From contig JABJIC010000030.1 in assembly GCA_018661465.1 (NCBI GenBank), forward strand, positions 186,001 through 250,000: a stretch of DNA of 64,000 nucleotides, read 5' to 3'. Under the pieces are notes generated by a model. It did no database searches and had not been told where the DNA came from. It was given only the letters and a program-made list of their open reading frames with translations. The position numbers were made by a program, and so were the translations under genes. The DNA is from Gammaproteobacteria bacterium (GTDB taxonomy: Bacteria; Pseudomonadota; Gammaproteobacteria; Pseudomonadales; Pseudohongiellaceae). Every line of letters begins with the position of its first letter. Within the stretch, counting starts at the first letter, position 1. Shown one piece after another: positions 44,188 to 52,497 of this stretch.

Positions 44188-45705
44188 ATGAAGTCTCGAT
44201 TGAATCCAATTTATTTGCTGGTCGGCTGGGTTTGCTTGTATGTGCCTATCGCATCAGCACAAACAAATTCATTAGATCCAAGAACTGCCTTGCCCTCTGC
44301 ATGTATTGCTCCTTCTGAACAAACTGGCGGTCTGGATTTTACTGCCGATTCGTCCTACCTCCGATTAGGCAGTGCAGGTAATGAAACCTACGCTTCAATT
44401 GATGGTGAACGCATGAAGCATCTCGTCGAACAACAGGCTGAAATTGCTCGACGTTATAGGCAGGCTGACAATCAGTACTGGGGGCGAATTATTGGTACTA
44501 GCGCTGATAGAGAAACAGCAGAATGGATGATGGACCAGCTACGCCAATCAGGAGCAGAGGATGTACGACTTGACTCTATTGCCTTACCAACTCAATGGTT
44601 TCCTCAAAGCTGGCAGCTAACTGTTGAGAGTGATGGTGAAGCCACAGAGTTGGCCTCTGCCTGGCCAGCCTATGGCTCGGTCGGAACTTCTCAGGCGGGT
44701 GCAAAGCTTGAGTTAATAGATGTTGGTTTAGGCATGGCTACTGATTTCCAGGGTAGAGATGTGAGTGGAAAAGCGGTTGTTATACACTCAATAGCAACCA
44801 GTAGCACCGTATTCAATTCGGCGCGCAGAATCGGTGCTTTAGAAAGAGCAGAGCGATTGGGAGCAGCAGCAATATTTTTGGTACTCGAATTGCCAGGAAA
44901 TTTGCAAACCGCGTTCTACGATGTAGGCACATCAGTACCAACTTTTTCAATTGGCTCGGAGGATGCTGCCCTTCTACAACGCTTGCTCACCGATGCGGCG
45001 ACGACTGAGCCAGTTGAGATCGATGTCCAGCTCGACGTTGATTATATAGACGGTTTAAGCACTTCCAGCGTGCGCGGCGAAGTGCCTGCAGCATCACCTG
45101 ATGCCGAGAAAATTATTATTGTTGCCCATCGCGATGCGTACTTTGAAGGAGCTGCAGACAATGCTTCCGGTGTTGCCACCGCTCTGGAACTAATGCGCTA
45201 CTTCGCGCAAATTCCAAAAGCAGAGAGAAAACGAACGGTAGAAATTATTGGTACTCCGGGACATCATAATATTGCGAGAACAGGTTTTAGTTGGCTTTAT
45301 GAGAATCGAGAATCCATACTCGACAAAGCTGTGTTGTTGATCAATGCAGAACATACTGCCCACGCGCTGATTGATCGCTTCAATGATGAGCTTTGCACCA
45401 CCAATACAATGGGGCCTTTTTCCTGGCAAATAAATGGCTCAAATAAATTGGCAGAAGTAACACTGCAGACCTTCGATGAATTTGGCATTACGCGTTGGGC
45501 TGAGACGGGCGGACCGGTGGGCGAAATCAGAACTATAGCCGATCTTGTTCCTTCAATTGTGTTGATGCATGCGGGCGTTTTGCTGCATACCAATATAGAA
45601 ACAACCGAAGCTATTCCCGCGGCTAGCCTTGCTGCTACAACAAGAGCTTATGCCAAAATAATTGAGCAGGTGAACAGTATGAGTCAATCTGAACTAACGC
45701 AGTAA
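44188..45705 (+). CDS. Secreted M28-family peptidase-like protein with altered active site
   Basis: GGGGAG six bases before the ATG at 44188 fixes the start, giving 505 residues with a signal peptide ('PIYLLVGWVCLYVPIASAQ'). A PA-like insert lies around 170-300. The M28 zinc core starts normally with 'IIIVAHRDAYFEGAADNASGVATAL' (His and bridging Asp). Where active enzymes read '(A/G)EE(x)GL.GS', this one reads 'EIIGTPGHHNIARTG', so the catalytic and ligand Glu pair is absent. 'LLINAEHTAH' may supply the next ligand. It may be an inactive or re-purposed aminopeptidase. Confidence 0.85.
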   Translation: MKSRLNPIYLLVGWVCLYVPIASAQTNSLDPRTALPSACIAPSEQTGGLDFTADSSYLRLGSAGNETYASIDGERMKHLVEQQAEIARRYRQADNQYWGRIIGTSADRETAEWMMDQLRQSGAEDVRLDSIALPTQWFPQSWQLTVESDGEATELASAWPAYGSVGTSQAGAKLELIDVGLGMATDFQGRDVSGKAVVIHSIATSSTVFNSARRIGALERAERLGAAAIFLVLELPGNLQTAFYDVGTSVPTFSIGSEDAALLQRLLTDAATTEPVEIDVQLDVDYIDGLSTSSVRGEVPAASPDAEKIIIVAHRDAYFEGAADNASGVATALELMRYFAQIPKAERKRTVEIIGTPGHHNIARTGFSWLYENRESILDKAVLLINAEHTAHALIDRFNDELCTTNTMGPFSWQINGSNKLAEVTLQTFDEFGITRWAETGGPVGEIRTIADLVPSIVLMHAGVLLHTNIETTEAIPAASLAATTRAYAKIIEQVNSMSQSELTQ

Positions 45706-45911
45706 CATGAATGGTGCCAAGTCTGCTATCTTGGGCTTCGCAAACAATTACTATAAGAATATTAGCTAAGAAAGATGACTTTGATGACAAATAAATTTTT
45801 GCTCTTCCTTGTTATATTTTGCTTCAGGATATAAATTGAAATAGTCGGGTTCCTAAAATTCTCCATCCGTATTAGGTGCTCATCTCCATAAAATTCTCAG
45901 GTAACCAGTTT

Positions 45912-46679
45912 ATGAAAACATTTCGATCCTTAACATTTTTACTTCTGTTGTTATTCGTCAAGACACTAAGTGCGCAGTCGGTAGAGACAGGTTTTCTCGA
46001 TAGAAGCATTATCCATGATGGTGTTGAGCATCGTTATCAGGTGTATATCCCTTCTAACTATGACGCAGCTGAAGACTGGCCCGTTACCCTTTTTCTTCAT
46101 GGCGCAGGTGAGCGGGGTAATGATGGTTTGAAGCAAGCAGAAGTTGGATTGGGTCGGGCGATTCGGCTTAATCCTGACAGGTGGCAGACTCTTGCTATTT
46201 TCCCTCAAGTGCCTACAGGAGAGTCATGGCAAGGGGTTGCGGGAGAAATAGCGATGGCGGCGCTGGATGCAACCATCGCAGAATATTCTGCAGATGCAAA
46301 TCGGCTCTATCTAACCGGCCTTTCGCTTGGCGGCAATGGAACCTGGTATCTGGGCTATCACCACACTGAGCGGTTCGCAGCATTGGTAGCAATTTGTGGA
46401 TTTGTCGATTTGGGCGATCGATTTCCGAGTTTCTTGACCGACACAGAGAACACTTTCTCCGCGTTGGCAGAAGACTTGTCCGATACCCCTGTGTGGATTG
46501 TGCACGGTGACGCAGATGTTGTTGTTCCAGTTGGGCAATCCCGCAAGATGGCCGAAGAATTGGAAGCTGCGGGGGCGGAAGTGCACTACACCGAGTTACC
46601 AGGCATTAATCACAACTCCTGGGATGCGGCTTACTCCAATACTGACCTTATAGACTGGATGTTTGAGCAGGAGCTCTAG
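45912..46679 (+). CDS. Secreted alpha/beta-hydrolase esterase (dienelactone hydrolase/PHB-depolymerase-like)
   Basis: The ATG at 45912 gives 255 residues with a signal peptide ('FRSLTFLLLLLFVKTLSAQ'). Oxyanion region: 'PVTLFLHGAGERGNDG'. Nucleophile: 'YLTGLSLGGNGTWYLG' (GxSxGG). Acid: 'VWIVHGDADVVVP'. Base: 'LPGINHNSWDAAY'. All elements of an active esterase are present. The family includes secreted feruloyl and acetyl esterases and prolyl-oligopeptidase-like enzymes. The 206-base gap before it holds only a short 16-codon hydrophobic ORF that I do not accept. Confidence 0.88.
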   Translation: MKTFRSLTFLLLLLFVKTLSAQSVETGFLDRSIIHDGVEHRYQVYIPSNYDAAEDWPVTLFLHGAGERGNDGLKQAEVGLGRAIRLNPDRWQTLAIFPQVPTGESWQGVAGEIAMAALDATIAEYSADANRLYLTGLSLGGNGTWYLGYHHTERFAALVAICGFVDLGDRFPSFLTDTENTFSALAEDLSDTPVWIVHGDADVVVPVGQSRKMAEELEAAGAEVHYTELPGINHNSWDAAYSNTDLIDWMFEQEL

Positions 46680-46779
46680 TAAGTAATCAATTGAGACAGC
46701 TTGAATAAACGGAGTAGCGAGTCCGCGCTGAATATTTCAACTCAGATTACAATCATCAACATAATATTAGGCAAGAATT

Positions 46780-47913
46780 ATGACGTTAACAAAAAGGATT
46801 TCTCTACTTTTTCTATTTGTATGTTGCTCTCAGGCTCTGCAAGCACAGGATGATGATTTCGTTTTCTATTCTGACCTGGCACGAGATTGGTATCAGGGTG
46901 GAGATTACTTCGAATGGACCTCAACCACTGAAGACAACGATAACGCGAAGGTAAATATTTTTTACAGAACCTGGGGCGACGAAACTAAACCGAAGCTGGT
47001 GTTGATTCATGGTTTCCCGAATTCCAGTTTCGACTATTACAAAATGATTCCTTTTCTTGAAGACGACTATCACATAGCGACACTGGACTTTCCCGGTTCC
47101 GGATTTTCAGATAAGCCGCTGGATGGTTTCAACTACATGTTGGCAGAGAATGCAGAGATCGTTGACCATTTTGTTCGTGAAGTGGTCGGGTTTGAAGACT
47201 TCGCGCTGTATACCCATGATCGCGGTGTGAGCATAGGTCTAGCCTTCCTCGGCAACTACCTGGATAACCCTGACCCCGGTTACACCGTTAATTATCACTT
47301 TCTATCGAACAGCGGAATGTTTCTCCCGCTGGCGAATCTGTCGCCCATGCAAATGAGAATGCTCGATACTGATACCGCCGAACGAATGCTTGCTTCCCGC
47401 GCAGCACAAGCCAGACGCACCGAAGGCGAGCCGGAATCACTTGCCTACTCGGATATCTTCGCATTCAATCAGGGTAATATTTCCTTGATCTTTGTTGGCC
47501 GCTACTTGTTGGAGCGCCAGGTGAATGAAGTGCGCTGGCTTGAGAATTTACCGCGCAGCCCTGTACCCGTGGCCTATCTTTGGGGCTTAGCCGACAACGT
47601 GAATCCCGTTCGAATTTCCAATCATGTTTGGGATACCTATCTAAATGACAGAGACGTCGACAGTAGCTTTTGGGTATTGCCAGCAGCCGGTCACTATCCT
47701 CAGCGCGACAACCCGGAAGAAGTCGCGAATGTAATTCGCATGGCTCTGACAGGTGAGTTACCCGACCGTGAATCTGAAGAAGCTTTTATGCGGAACTATG
47801 GGGCAGCTAGAGCAGATGAAGATGCAGTCTTTGTGGGGCATTCAAAAATTGAGGAACTGGACTTCCCTAGTTCTATCGAATACACCCCGTCGGGCTATCG
47901 TGTCATAGACTAG
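46780..47913 (+). CDS. Secreted alpha/beta hydrolase, epoxide hydrolase/haloalkane dehalogenase-like
   Basis: The 377-residue product has a signal peptide cleaved near 'LQAQ'. 'LVLIHGFPNSSFDYYKMIPFL' has the HGxP oxyanion motif. The nucleophile elbow 'ALYTHDRGVSIGLAFLG' has Asp rather than Ser, as in epoxide hydrolases and dehalogenases. The base His is in 'PAAGHYPQRDNPEEV', and the acid is probably in 'LWGLADNVNP'. Export is unusual for this enzyme group. The stop is one base from the stop of the convergent crotonase gene. Confidence 0.88.
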   Translation: MTLTKRISLLFLFVCCSQALQAQDDDFVFYSDLARDWYQGGDYFEWTSTTEDNDNAKVNIFYRTWGDETKPKLVLIHGFPNSSFDYYKMIPFLEDDYHIATLDFPGSGFSDKPLDGFNYMLAENAEIVDHFVREVVGFEDFALYTHDRGVSIGLAFLGNYLDNPDPGYTVNYHFLSNSGMFLPLANLSPMQMRMLDTDTAERMLASRAAQARRTEGEPESLAYSDIFAFNQGNISLIFVGRYLLERQVNEVRWLENLPRSPVPVAYLWGLADNVNPVRISNHVWDTYLNDRDVDSSFWVLPAAGHYPQRDNPEEVANVIRMALTGELPDRESEEAFMRNYGAARADEDAVFVGHSKIEELDFPSSIEYTPSGYRVID

Positions 47914-47914
47914 C

Positions 47915-48709
47915 TTAGCGACCTGTCCATTTCGGTTTTCGCTTTTCGATAAACGCGGCTCTTGCTTCCTTGCCATCTTCGCTGTCAAAGGCAGCGGAAA
48001 GAGCTTGTAGAGCCGCCTCCGGAACGTCTTTGAAAGGCATATCTTCCATTTGGTACATCAAATCTCGTGTGCGCTTTAATGCAAGGGGCGACATTTGGCA
48101 GAGTTTTAAAGCCAATTCTTCTGTTGCTGTGGCGAGCTCATTCGAAGGTACGACACGAGTAATCAATCCTAGTTGATAGGCTTCCTTTGCGCTGATCGGT
48201 TCCCCCGTGAATATGAGTTCAGCAGCGCGCATGCGCCCGATTAATCGCTGTAAGAACCAGACATGCATGCCGGGAGGGCCGGCCAAGTTGGGTACGCCGG
48301 GATATCCAAAGTCCGCATCGTCTGCGGCGATTACCATGTCACAGGCGAAGGCCAACGTGCACGCGCCTTCTCTAACGTAACCATGCACCGCCGCAATGAC
48401 TGGCATGGAAAGGCCGCGAACTATTTTCAATGTCTCCACGTAAAACAGCCGCAGAAACTCTTCCATGTCTGCGCTTTCGAACTGCATTAAATATTTTAGA
48501 TCGACACCGGCAGAAAGCCCTTTCCCGGCCCCGCTCAAAATAAGAACCTTCGCATTCTTATCGGCATCAGCAGCCTTCAGTGCGCAGTGATACTCCAGGG
48601 CAGATTCTTTATCGATTAGATTGAGTGGCGGCTTATCCAGTTCTATTCGTGCTATGCCTGATGCGACTGAATAGTTGAGAGTTTTGTAGTTGCTGTCAGT
48701 CACTGGCAC
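47915..48709 (-). CDS. Enoyl-CoA hydratase/isomerase (crotonase) family protein with non-canonical active site
   Basis: The 264-residue cytoplasmic product has the crotonase fold. 'KVLILSGAGKGLSAGVDLKYL' and 'PVIAAVHGYVREGACTLAFACD' form the CoA oxyanion hole. The hydratase glutamates appear missing: the 'GGGCELA' segment reads 'EGACTLA', and the 'PE...G..PG.GG' segment reads 'FGYPGVPNLAGPPGMH'. A different CoA reaction (isomerisation, thioester hydrolysis or C-C cleavage) is therefore more likely than plain hydration. It is the last gene of the selenoprotein operon, 56 bases after the UGSC gene. Confidence 0.88.
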   Translation of the reverse strand: MPVTDSNYKTLNYSVASGIARIELDKPPLNLIDKESALEYHCALKAADADKNAKVLILSGAGKGLSAGVDLKYLMQFESADMEEFLRLFYVETLKIVRGLSMPVIAAVHGYVREGACTLAFACDMVIAADDADFGYPGVPNLAGPPGMHVWFLQRLIGRMRAAELIFTGEPISAKEAYQLGLITRVVPSNELATATEELALKLCQMSPLALKRTRDLMYQMEDMPFKDVPEAALQALSAAFDSEDGKEARAAFIEKRKPKWTGR

Positions 48710-48765
48710 CTCTTTATTGGATGATCAATATTAATTGCCAGCATTGCTTCTGCCTTGCTTGCTGC

Positions 48766-49287
48766 TTAAAGTAAAATTTGTGAGTCGATAGCCGCCAAGG
48801 TTTGTAAAGCTCTCGCCTCCAATCCCTCGTCGGTGGCGCTGCTAACTGGATGATCGATTATTGCGTAAGCATAGCCCGGCATACCTAAGACCTTCGCCAT
48901 GAGATCGGCGGCGCTAACGAAATTGCTGGTCATTACGCCAACCGCAGGTGTACCCACTCGCTCGCTGCTAATTGCGTCATGCAAACTGCACGACGAGCAG
49001 CTGCCTCAGTCGCCCAAACCGGTGATGGCCAGATCCCAGTTCCTTGCTTCGTCGATGATCTCATCTTCAGCCGGAGCGCTGTAATTAGATTTTGTTCGCA
49101 GAATTACTTCGGCCACTCGATAGCGCTCCCGAAGCAACCTGTCCACATGAGCAAAGAATCCTGCTGTTCCTTCTTTGCCATTGGAGATAAGCCCGACAGT
49201 CTTGCCTTCAAGACTCTGCAATCGAGGTGCTGGCTCCAAGGTAACTACCGTAGACTCGCTGGTAGGATTGAGTACACGAATCGTCAT
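48766..49287 (-). CDS. UGSC-family selenoprotein (in-frame TGA = selenocysteine)
   Basis: The ORF track shows two pieces (49006-49287 and 48766-48984) in the same frame, separated by one TGA at 49008-49006. Read through as Sec, the gene gives 173 residues with 'AITGLGDUGSCSSCSLHDAI' in the middle. Both halves are needed: the first has 'LEGKTVGLISNGKEGTAGFF', the second 'VGTPAVGVMTSNFVSAADLM'. This matches the UGSC-containing selenoproteins known from marine metagenome surveys. The UxxC(xxC) site and following strand also recall the Sec domain of glycine/proline reductase GrdB/PrdB, which is my inference. It should be a redox or reductive-cleavage enzyme. It lies between the 355-aa protein and the crotonase. 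Sec machinery is not in the window. Confidence 0.92.
48981..49004 (-). promoter_or_regulatory. SECIS-like hairpin immediately after the UGA codon
   Basis: One base after the TGA, GCA-G-CTGC-TCGTCGT-GCAG-TT-TGC can fold as two short helices (GCA/TGC and CTGC/GCAG) with an internal loop and a 7-base apical loop. Bacterial SECIS elements lie inside the coding region just 3' of the UGA, so position and size fit. The apical loop does not match the best-known E. coli element closely. Confidence 0.55.
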
Positions 49288-49357
49288 AGTGTCGTTTCCT
49301 TATAGATATCATTACTGCAGGCTGAACTGCTAAGTAAGTTCAGCCTGCTCAATTTAG

Positions 49358-50422
49358 TTATTGCGCCGCCGGTGGCTCGCAATCCACGCAGGCACCGATT
49401 GCTACGGTGACCGCTTGGCTCTTCGTTCCCAACCAGGGTGGAATTATGGCGCCGAAACCGCCCGCCGGACCGCCAGCGGCAACCAACAGAAGGTGATCCG
49501 GGCTAGGTAATGCACAATACTCGGTATCGCCTTTATCGCGAATTACCGAACCCTTGCCTACGGTTGACCATTCCGAACGCTTTATGCGGGCTTTTTCAAA
49601 TAGGTAGTTTGCTATTTCAGTTCTCCCCCAGCCAGCCGCTCGCATGTGTTCCCGATGTTGGGCCGGCATAACAACTACATAGTTTCCCGACCAGATTGAG
49701 TAGTTGCGCATATTGGCACGCATTTCGGCAGCGTAGGTATCCAGAATTTCCTCGGGCTTGGTGGTCCATTCATTCATAATCTGTCTGGGAGCACAGGCCG
49801 CAAGCACCGTTACCGCCGAGGCTTCCTTTGGTATATCCCGAGACTCAGCCAAGGAAGGCCAGTTACTATTCTCCTCGTCCTCAGCAATGCAGTAACTTAT
49901 CTTGCCGGGATGGCCGAGGGTAGACCGATCAATAGCGCCAGGACTCACTTGTAATATATTTATTAGGGCAAGGCGAATGGCTCTGCCAATAACGGAGGTC
50001 GCGCGGTCTGAGCTACCCAATACATTGAAGTCGCTGCGGGTACCAATCTCTTGCCTGATAGGGCCGTTCAGAATTACCAGAATTGCGCAGCCGCCAGTGC
50101 TAGCCGTTGTTCCGTGTAATAGAAATTCGTCTTTTAGCATGGCCATCCAGGCGGAGACCACAGCGGGGAAGTGCATCGGTAGACAGCCTGCCATAACGGC
50201 GTTTATCGCCAGCTTCTCAGCATCGATTGTTCGCTCACGCACCGGCTCTATACCGATAATCTCATTAGGCGGCATGAGCACCCAATCTAGACAGGCTTGC
50301 ACCGCTTCTGGAGTTGGCGGGACGATAGGAAATCCGTCGGTCCAGCCCCTGCTATGATAGAACTCCTGCACATCGTCAGAATCATCTATATCGAAATATT
50401 GGGAATTTAATGCAATAGACAT
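49358..50422 (-). CDS. Conserved protein of unknown function, first gene of the UGSC selenoprotein operon
   Basis: I take the ATG at 50422 (354 codons plus stop); the ORF track uses a TTG at 50437. No signal peptide or membrane segment is seen. Recognisable conserved-looking stretches are 'GWTDGFPIVPPTPEAVQACL' near the N-terminus, 'TTASTGGCAILVILNGPI', 'VVMPAQHREHMRAAGWGRTEIANYLFEKAR' and 'LLLVAAGGPAGGFGAIIPPW'. The protein ends 'AIGACVDCEPPAAQ', a CxxC four residues or so from the C-terminus that could swing to a redox partner. I know no assigned function. It sits 70 bases upstream of the UGSC gene, so it is the best candidate for its partner. Confidence 0.82.
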   Translation of the reverse strand: MSIALNSQYFDIDDSDDVQEFYHSRGWTDGFPIVPPTPEAVQACLDWVLMPPNEIIGIEPVRERTIDAEKLAINAVMAGCLPMHFPAVVSAWMAMLKDEFLLHGTTASTGGCAILVILNGPIRQEIGTRSDFNVLGSSDRATSVIGRAIRLALINILQVSPGAIDRSTLGHPGKISYCIAEDEENSNWPSLAESRDIPKEASAVTVLAACAPRQIMNEWTTKPEEILDTYAAEMRANMRNYSIWSGNYVVVMPAQHREHMRAAGWGRTEIANYLFEKARIKRSEWSTVGKGSVIRDKGDTEYCALPSPDHLLLVAAGGPAGGFGAIIPPWLGTKSQAVTVAIGACVDCEPPAAQ

Positions 50423-50576
50423 TGTGCTGCTGTCCAACTGAAAGATTAGCTAACAATTCTATCAAAAATCGTTAGGCTCTTTTTGCGAAAGGGGATAGTA
50501 AGTCGAAGGAGCCAGAGCGTCGGTTGATGTTCCGACATTTTGACTCCTAACTACGAACTCTAACTACAAATCCTCA

Positions 50577-50942
50577 CTACTGTCTGGTACCAGAGACACC
50601 AAAATCGCCGAAGTCGCTGGAAAAATCTCCTGACAGGGAGTCGCCGTCGACAGAGCCGCTGAACTCCAGACTTAAGGCCTGACCACCGGCATCGATGTCT
50701 ACGGCAAAGCTGATGTCATTACCATCGAACATAATTCCTTCTATGTTCTGATTACCCTGATCGCTTCCCATTATCCCGGTTCCATCGGCGGCAAGAGTCC
50801 AGGTTCCGCCTTGTTCGCCTACAGGGGTGTTGATGCTCACATCCCAGATTCCTACTCCTGGTGGGGCCGAGGGTGTCGAGGAACACGCGGCTAGAAGAAC
50901 CAGAGCTGCTAAGAACCAGGTTCTTTTGATCAATTTTGACAT
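50577..50942 (-). CDS. Small lipoprotein of unknown function
   Basis: The 121-residue product has a lipoprotein signal 'FLAALVLLAACSSTPS' (lipobox LAAC). The mature part is Gly/Asp-rich with beta-strand repeats ('GTWTLAADGTGIMGSD' and 'FSGSVDGDSLSGDFSSDFGDF'), a pattern seen in small envelope lipoproteins. It begins 154 bases downstream of the start of the operon above but runs with its own leader and is separated from the UGSC operon by 154 bases. Location is probably the outer membrane, because no Asp follows the Cys. Confidence 0.8.
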   Translation of the reverse strand: MSKLIKRTWFLAALVLLAACSSTPSAPPGVGIWDVSINTPVGEQGGTWTLAADGTGIMGSDQGNQNIEGIMFDGNDISFAVDIDAGGQALSLEFSGSVDGDSLSGDFSSDFGDFGVSGTRQ

Positions 50943-51118
50943 AATAAGTCTCCTTAAACTAAGAGTGTGTGTTTCTGAAACTAATGCTTAACCCGTCCAC
51001 ATACTACACTTTCATTGAGCAAAGGGTAACAGAGGCGGCCCAATTCGCAGAAGTGGAATAAATCATCGTTTGACCACAGTAACTTGCAAAATGAAAGTCA
51101 GTGAATTAGGCTTTCCCT

Positions 51119-51481
51119 ATGAATAAAAAGCTTTCACGCTCTCTCTCCGAACGGAGTCCTTGTCCTGTTTCTACAACACTGGATCTGGTTGGTGACAAAT
51201 GGACGCTGCTAATAATTCGAGATATCGGATTCTTTGGTCGTCATCGGAATAAAGATTTTCAGCAGGGGGTAGAAAATATCCCGAGTAATATACTAGCCAG
51301 TCGATTGAAAATGTTGCTGGATAAGAAGTTGATCTATAGAACTCCTTATCAAAATAACCCAGTTAGATACGAATATTTTCTCACGGAAGCAGGTGAAGGT
51401 CTTTTGCCAGTCATAAAGGCTATGGCAAATTGGGGCAGAGACAATGTCGCTGGAACCTATATGCCTCGCAGACTTCAGTGA
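51119..51481 (+). CDS. HxlR-family winged-helix transcriptional regulator
   Basis: The 120-residue product is a single HxlR domain. 'CPVSTTLDLVGDKWTLLIIRDI' has the family's N-terminal Cys and 'GDKWTLLII' helix. 'NIPSNILASRLKMLLDKKLIYR' is the recognition-helix region, and 'YFLTEAGEGLLPVIKAMANWG' the dimerisation helix. HxlR regulators often respond to electrophiles or redox state through the Cys. It precedes a DUF2306 membrane protein by about 110 bases, the likeliest target along with itself. Confidence 0.9.
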   Translation: MNKKLSRSLSERSPCPVSTTLDLVGDKWTLLIIRDIGFFGRHRNKDFQQGVENIPSNILASRLKMLLDKKLIYRTPYQNNPVRYEYFLTEAGEGLLPVIKAMANWGRDNVAGTYMPRRLQ

Positions 51482-51592
51482 GCTTTGTCTGGGTTATGGC
51501 GTGCATTTCTAGCAACTTGGATTATGAAAGTGACAGGTTTAGCTTCGGGCCAGAAATTTTGAATTTGAAATCTAGTCATAGTAGGAATGGTA

Positions 51593-52372
51593 ATGGTTGA
51601 TATATCAACAGCAGATACGGCATCTAACATCGGCGAAAATATTTTCAAATCACCTTCGCGCCGTAGAATGCGGAAAGTATTGGATATTATAGGTTGGCCT
51701 GTTGTAGTTCTGCTTCTTTTTGTAGGCCTCAGTTCTCTGTTTGGTCGAGTAGAATTTATGAATGAGGCATTCTCACAACAAGTCGCCAACCCAGAAGAAG
51801 GAATTGGCGAATTTGGTATTCGCTACATTCAGCACTATTTTATGGCTGGAATTCATTTGGTCTTTGGGTTTGTTGTCTATGTCTGTGCTCCTTTTCAGTT
51901 TATGACAAGCATCCGCAAACGGTTTATTGGTTTTCATCGCTGGACTGGCAGAGCATGGATGGTTAGTGGTGCGATAGCAGGTTTCACCGGGGCATTTTTT
52001 GGAATTGTCTGGCCGTTTACAGGCCATCAGGGGTTTGGGTTAGTGCAAACCGCTATCAACGCTATTATTGGGCCTTTCACACTTTATTGCTTGTACAGGG
52101 CTTACAGCAATATTCGAGCGCGTAACTTTGGCGCTCACAGAGAATGGATGATTCGTACTTTTGCGGTGATGTTGGGAGTGGCTACACAGCGGGTATTGAT
52201 GATAGTTCTCATCCCGCTAACAGGGTTGCCTTATGAAATTATGTTTGCGAGTTGTATGGTTCTTGGTATGGCAATCAATATCCCAGTAGCTGAATATTGG
52301 ATCAGATTGACCAGAACGCCCGGCAACGGCAATCAGCATTGGAAATTCATGGATGGGAAATTGGCTGCCTAA
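51593..52372 (+). CDS. DUF2306-type multi-pass membrane protein
   Basis: AGGA lies six bases before the ATG at 51593, which I prefer over the one at 51587, giving 259 residues. Six or so hydrophobic segments are visible. The family-typical 'GFHRWTGRAWMVSGAIAGFTG' and 'FGAHREWMIRTFAVMLGVATQRVL' contain His-Arg pairs that may bind haem or a quinone (inference). It lies downstream of the HxlR regulator on the same strand. Confidence 0.82.
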   Translation: MVDISTADTASNIGENIFKSPSRRRMRKVLDIIGWPVVVLLLFVGLSSLFGRVEFMNEAFSQQVANPEEGIGEFGIRYIQHYFMAGIHLVFGFVVYVCAPFQFMTSIRKRFIGFHRWTGRAWMVSGAIAGFTGAFFGIVWPFTGHQGFGLVQTAINAIIGPFTLYCLYRAYSNIRARNFGAHREWMIRTFAVMLGVATQRVLMIVLIPLTGLPYEIMFASCMVLGMAINIPVAEYWIRLTRTPGNGNQHWKFMDGKLAA

Positions 52373-52497
52373 ATGGTGGTGCCCATGTGAAAGGTTAAGA
52401 GAGCCACAATTTCACTACCAACAATAAGACAGTTACATTGACGAAAGAAATTTAAGACAACAAATATACTTCAAAGAGTATGGGAGATAATAGGTAA

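Noticed and set aside
45786-45836. Short ORF resembling a truncated signal peptide (16 residues) before the esterase
   Set aside because: Too short and without a paralogue, unlike the 44-aa peptides; could be chance in AT-rich sequence.
47915-48709. Assignment as a standard enoyl-CoA hydratase in fatty-acid oxidation
   Set aside because: Both catalytic glutamate positions appear substituted, and the operon context is the selenoprotein rather than beta-oxidation genes.
48766-48984. ORF-track 72-aa ORF starting with TTG as a separate gene
   Set aside because: It is the second half of the UGSC selenoprotein; the TTG is an internal Leu codon after the Sec site.
49006-49287. ORF-track 93-aa ORF as a complete gene or as a pseudogene with a nonsense mutation
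   Set aside because: The frame continues for 79 more codons with family-typical sequence, and the TGA sits exactly at the UGSC Sec position.
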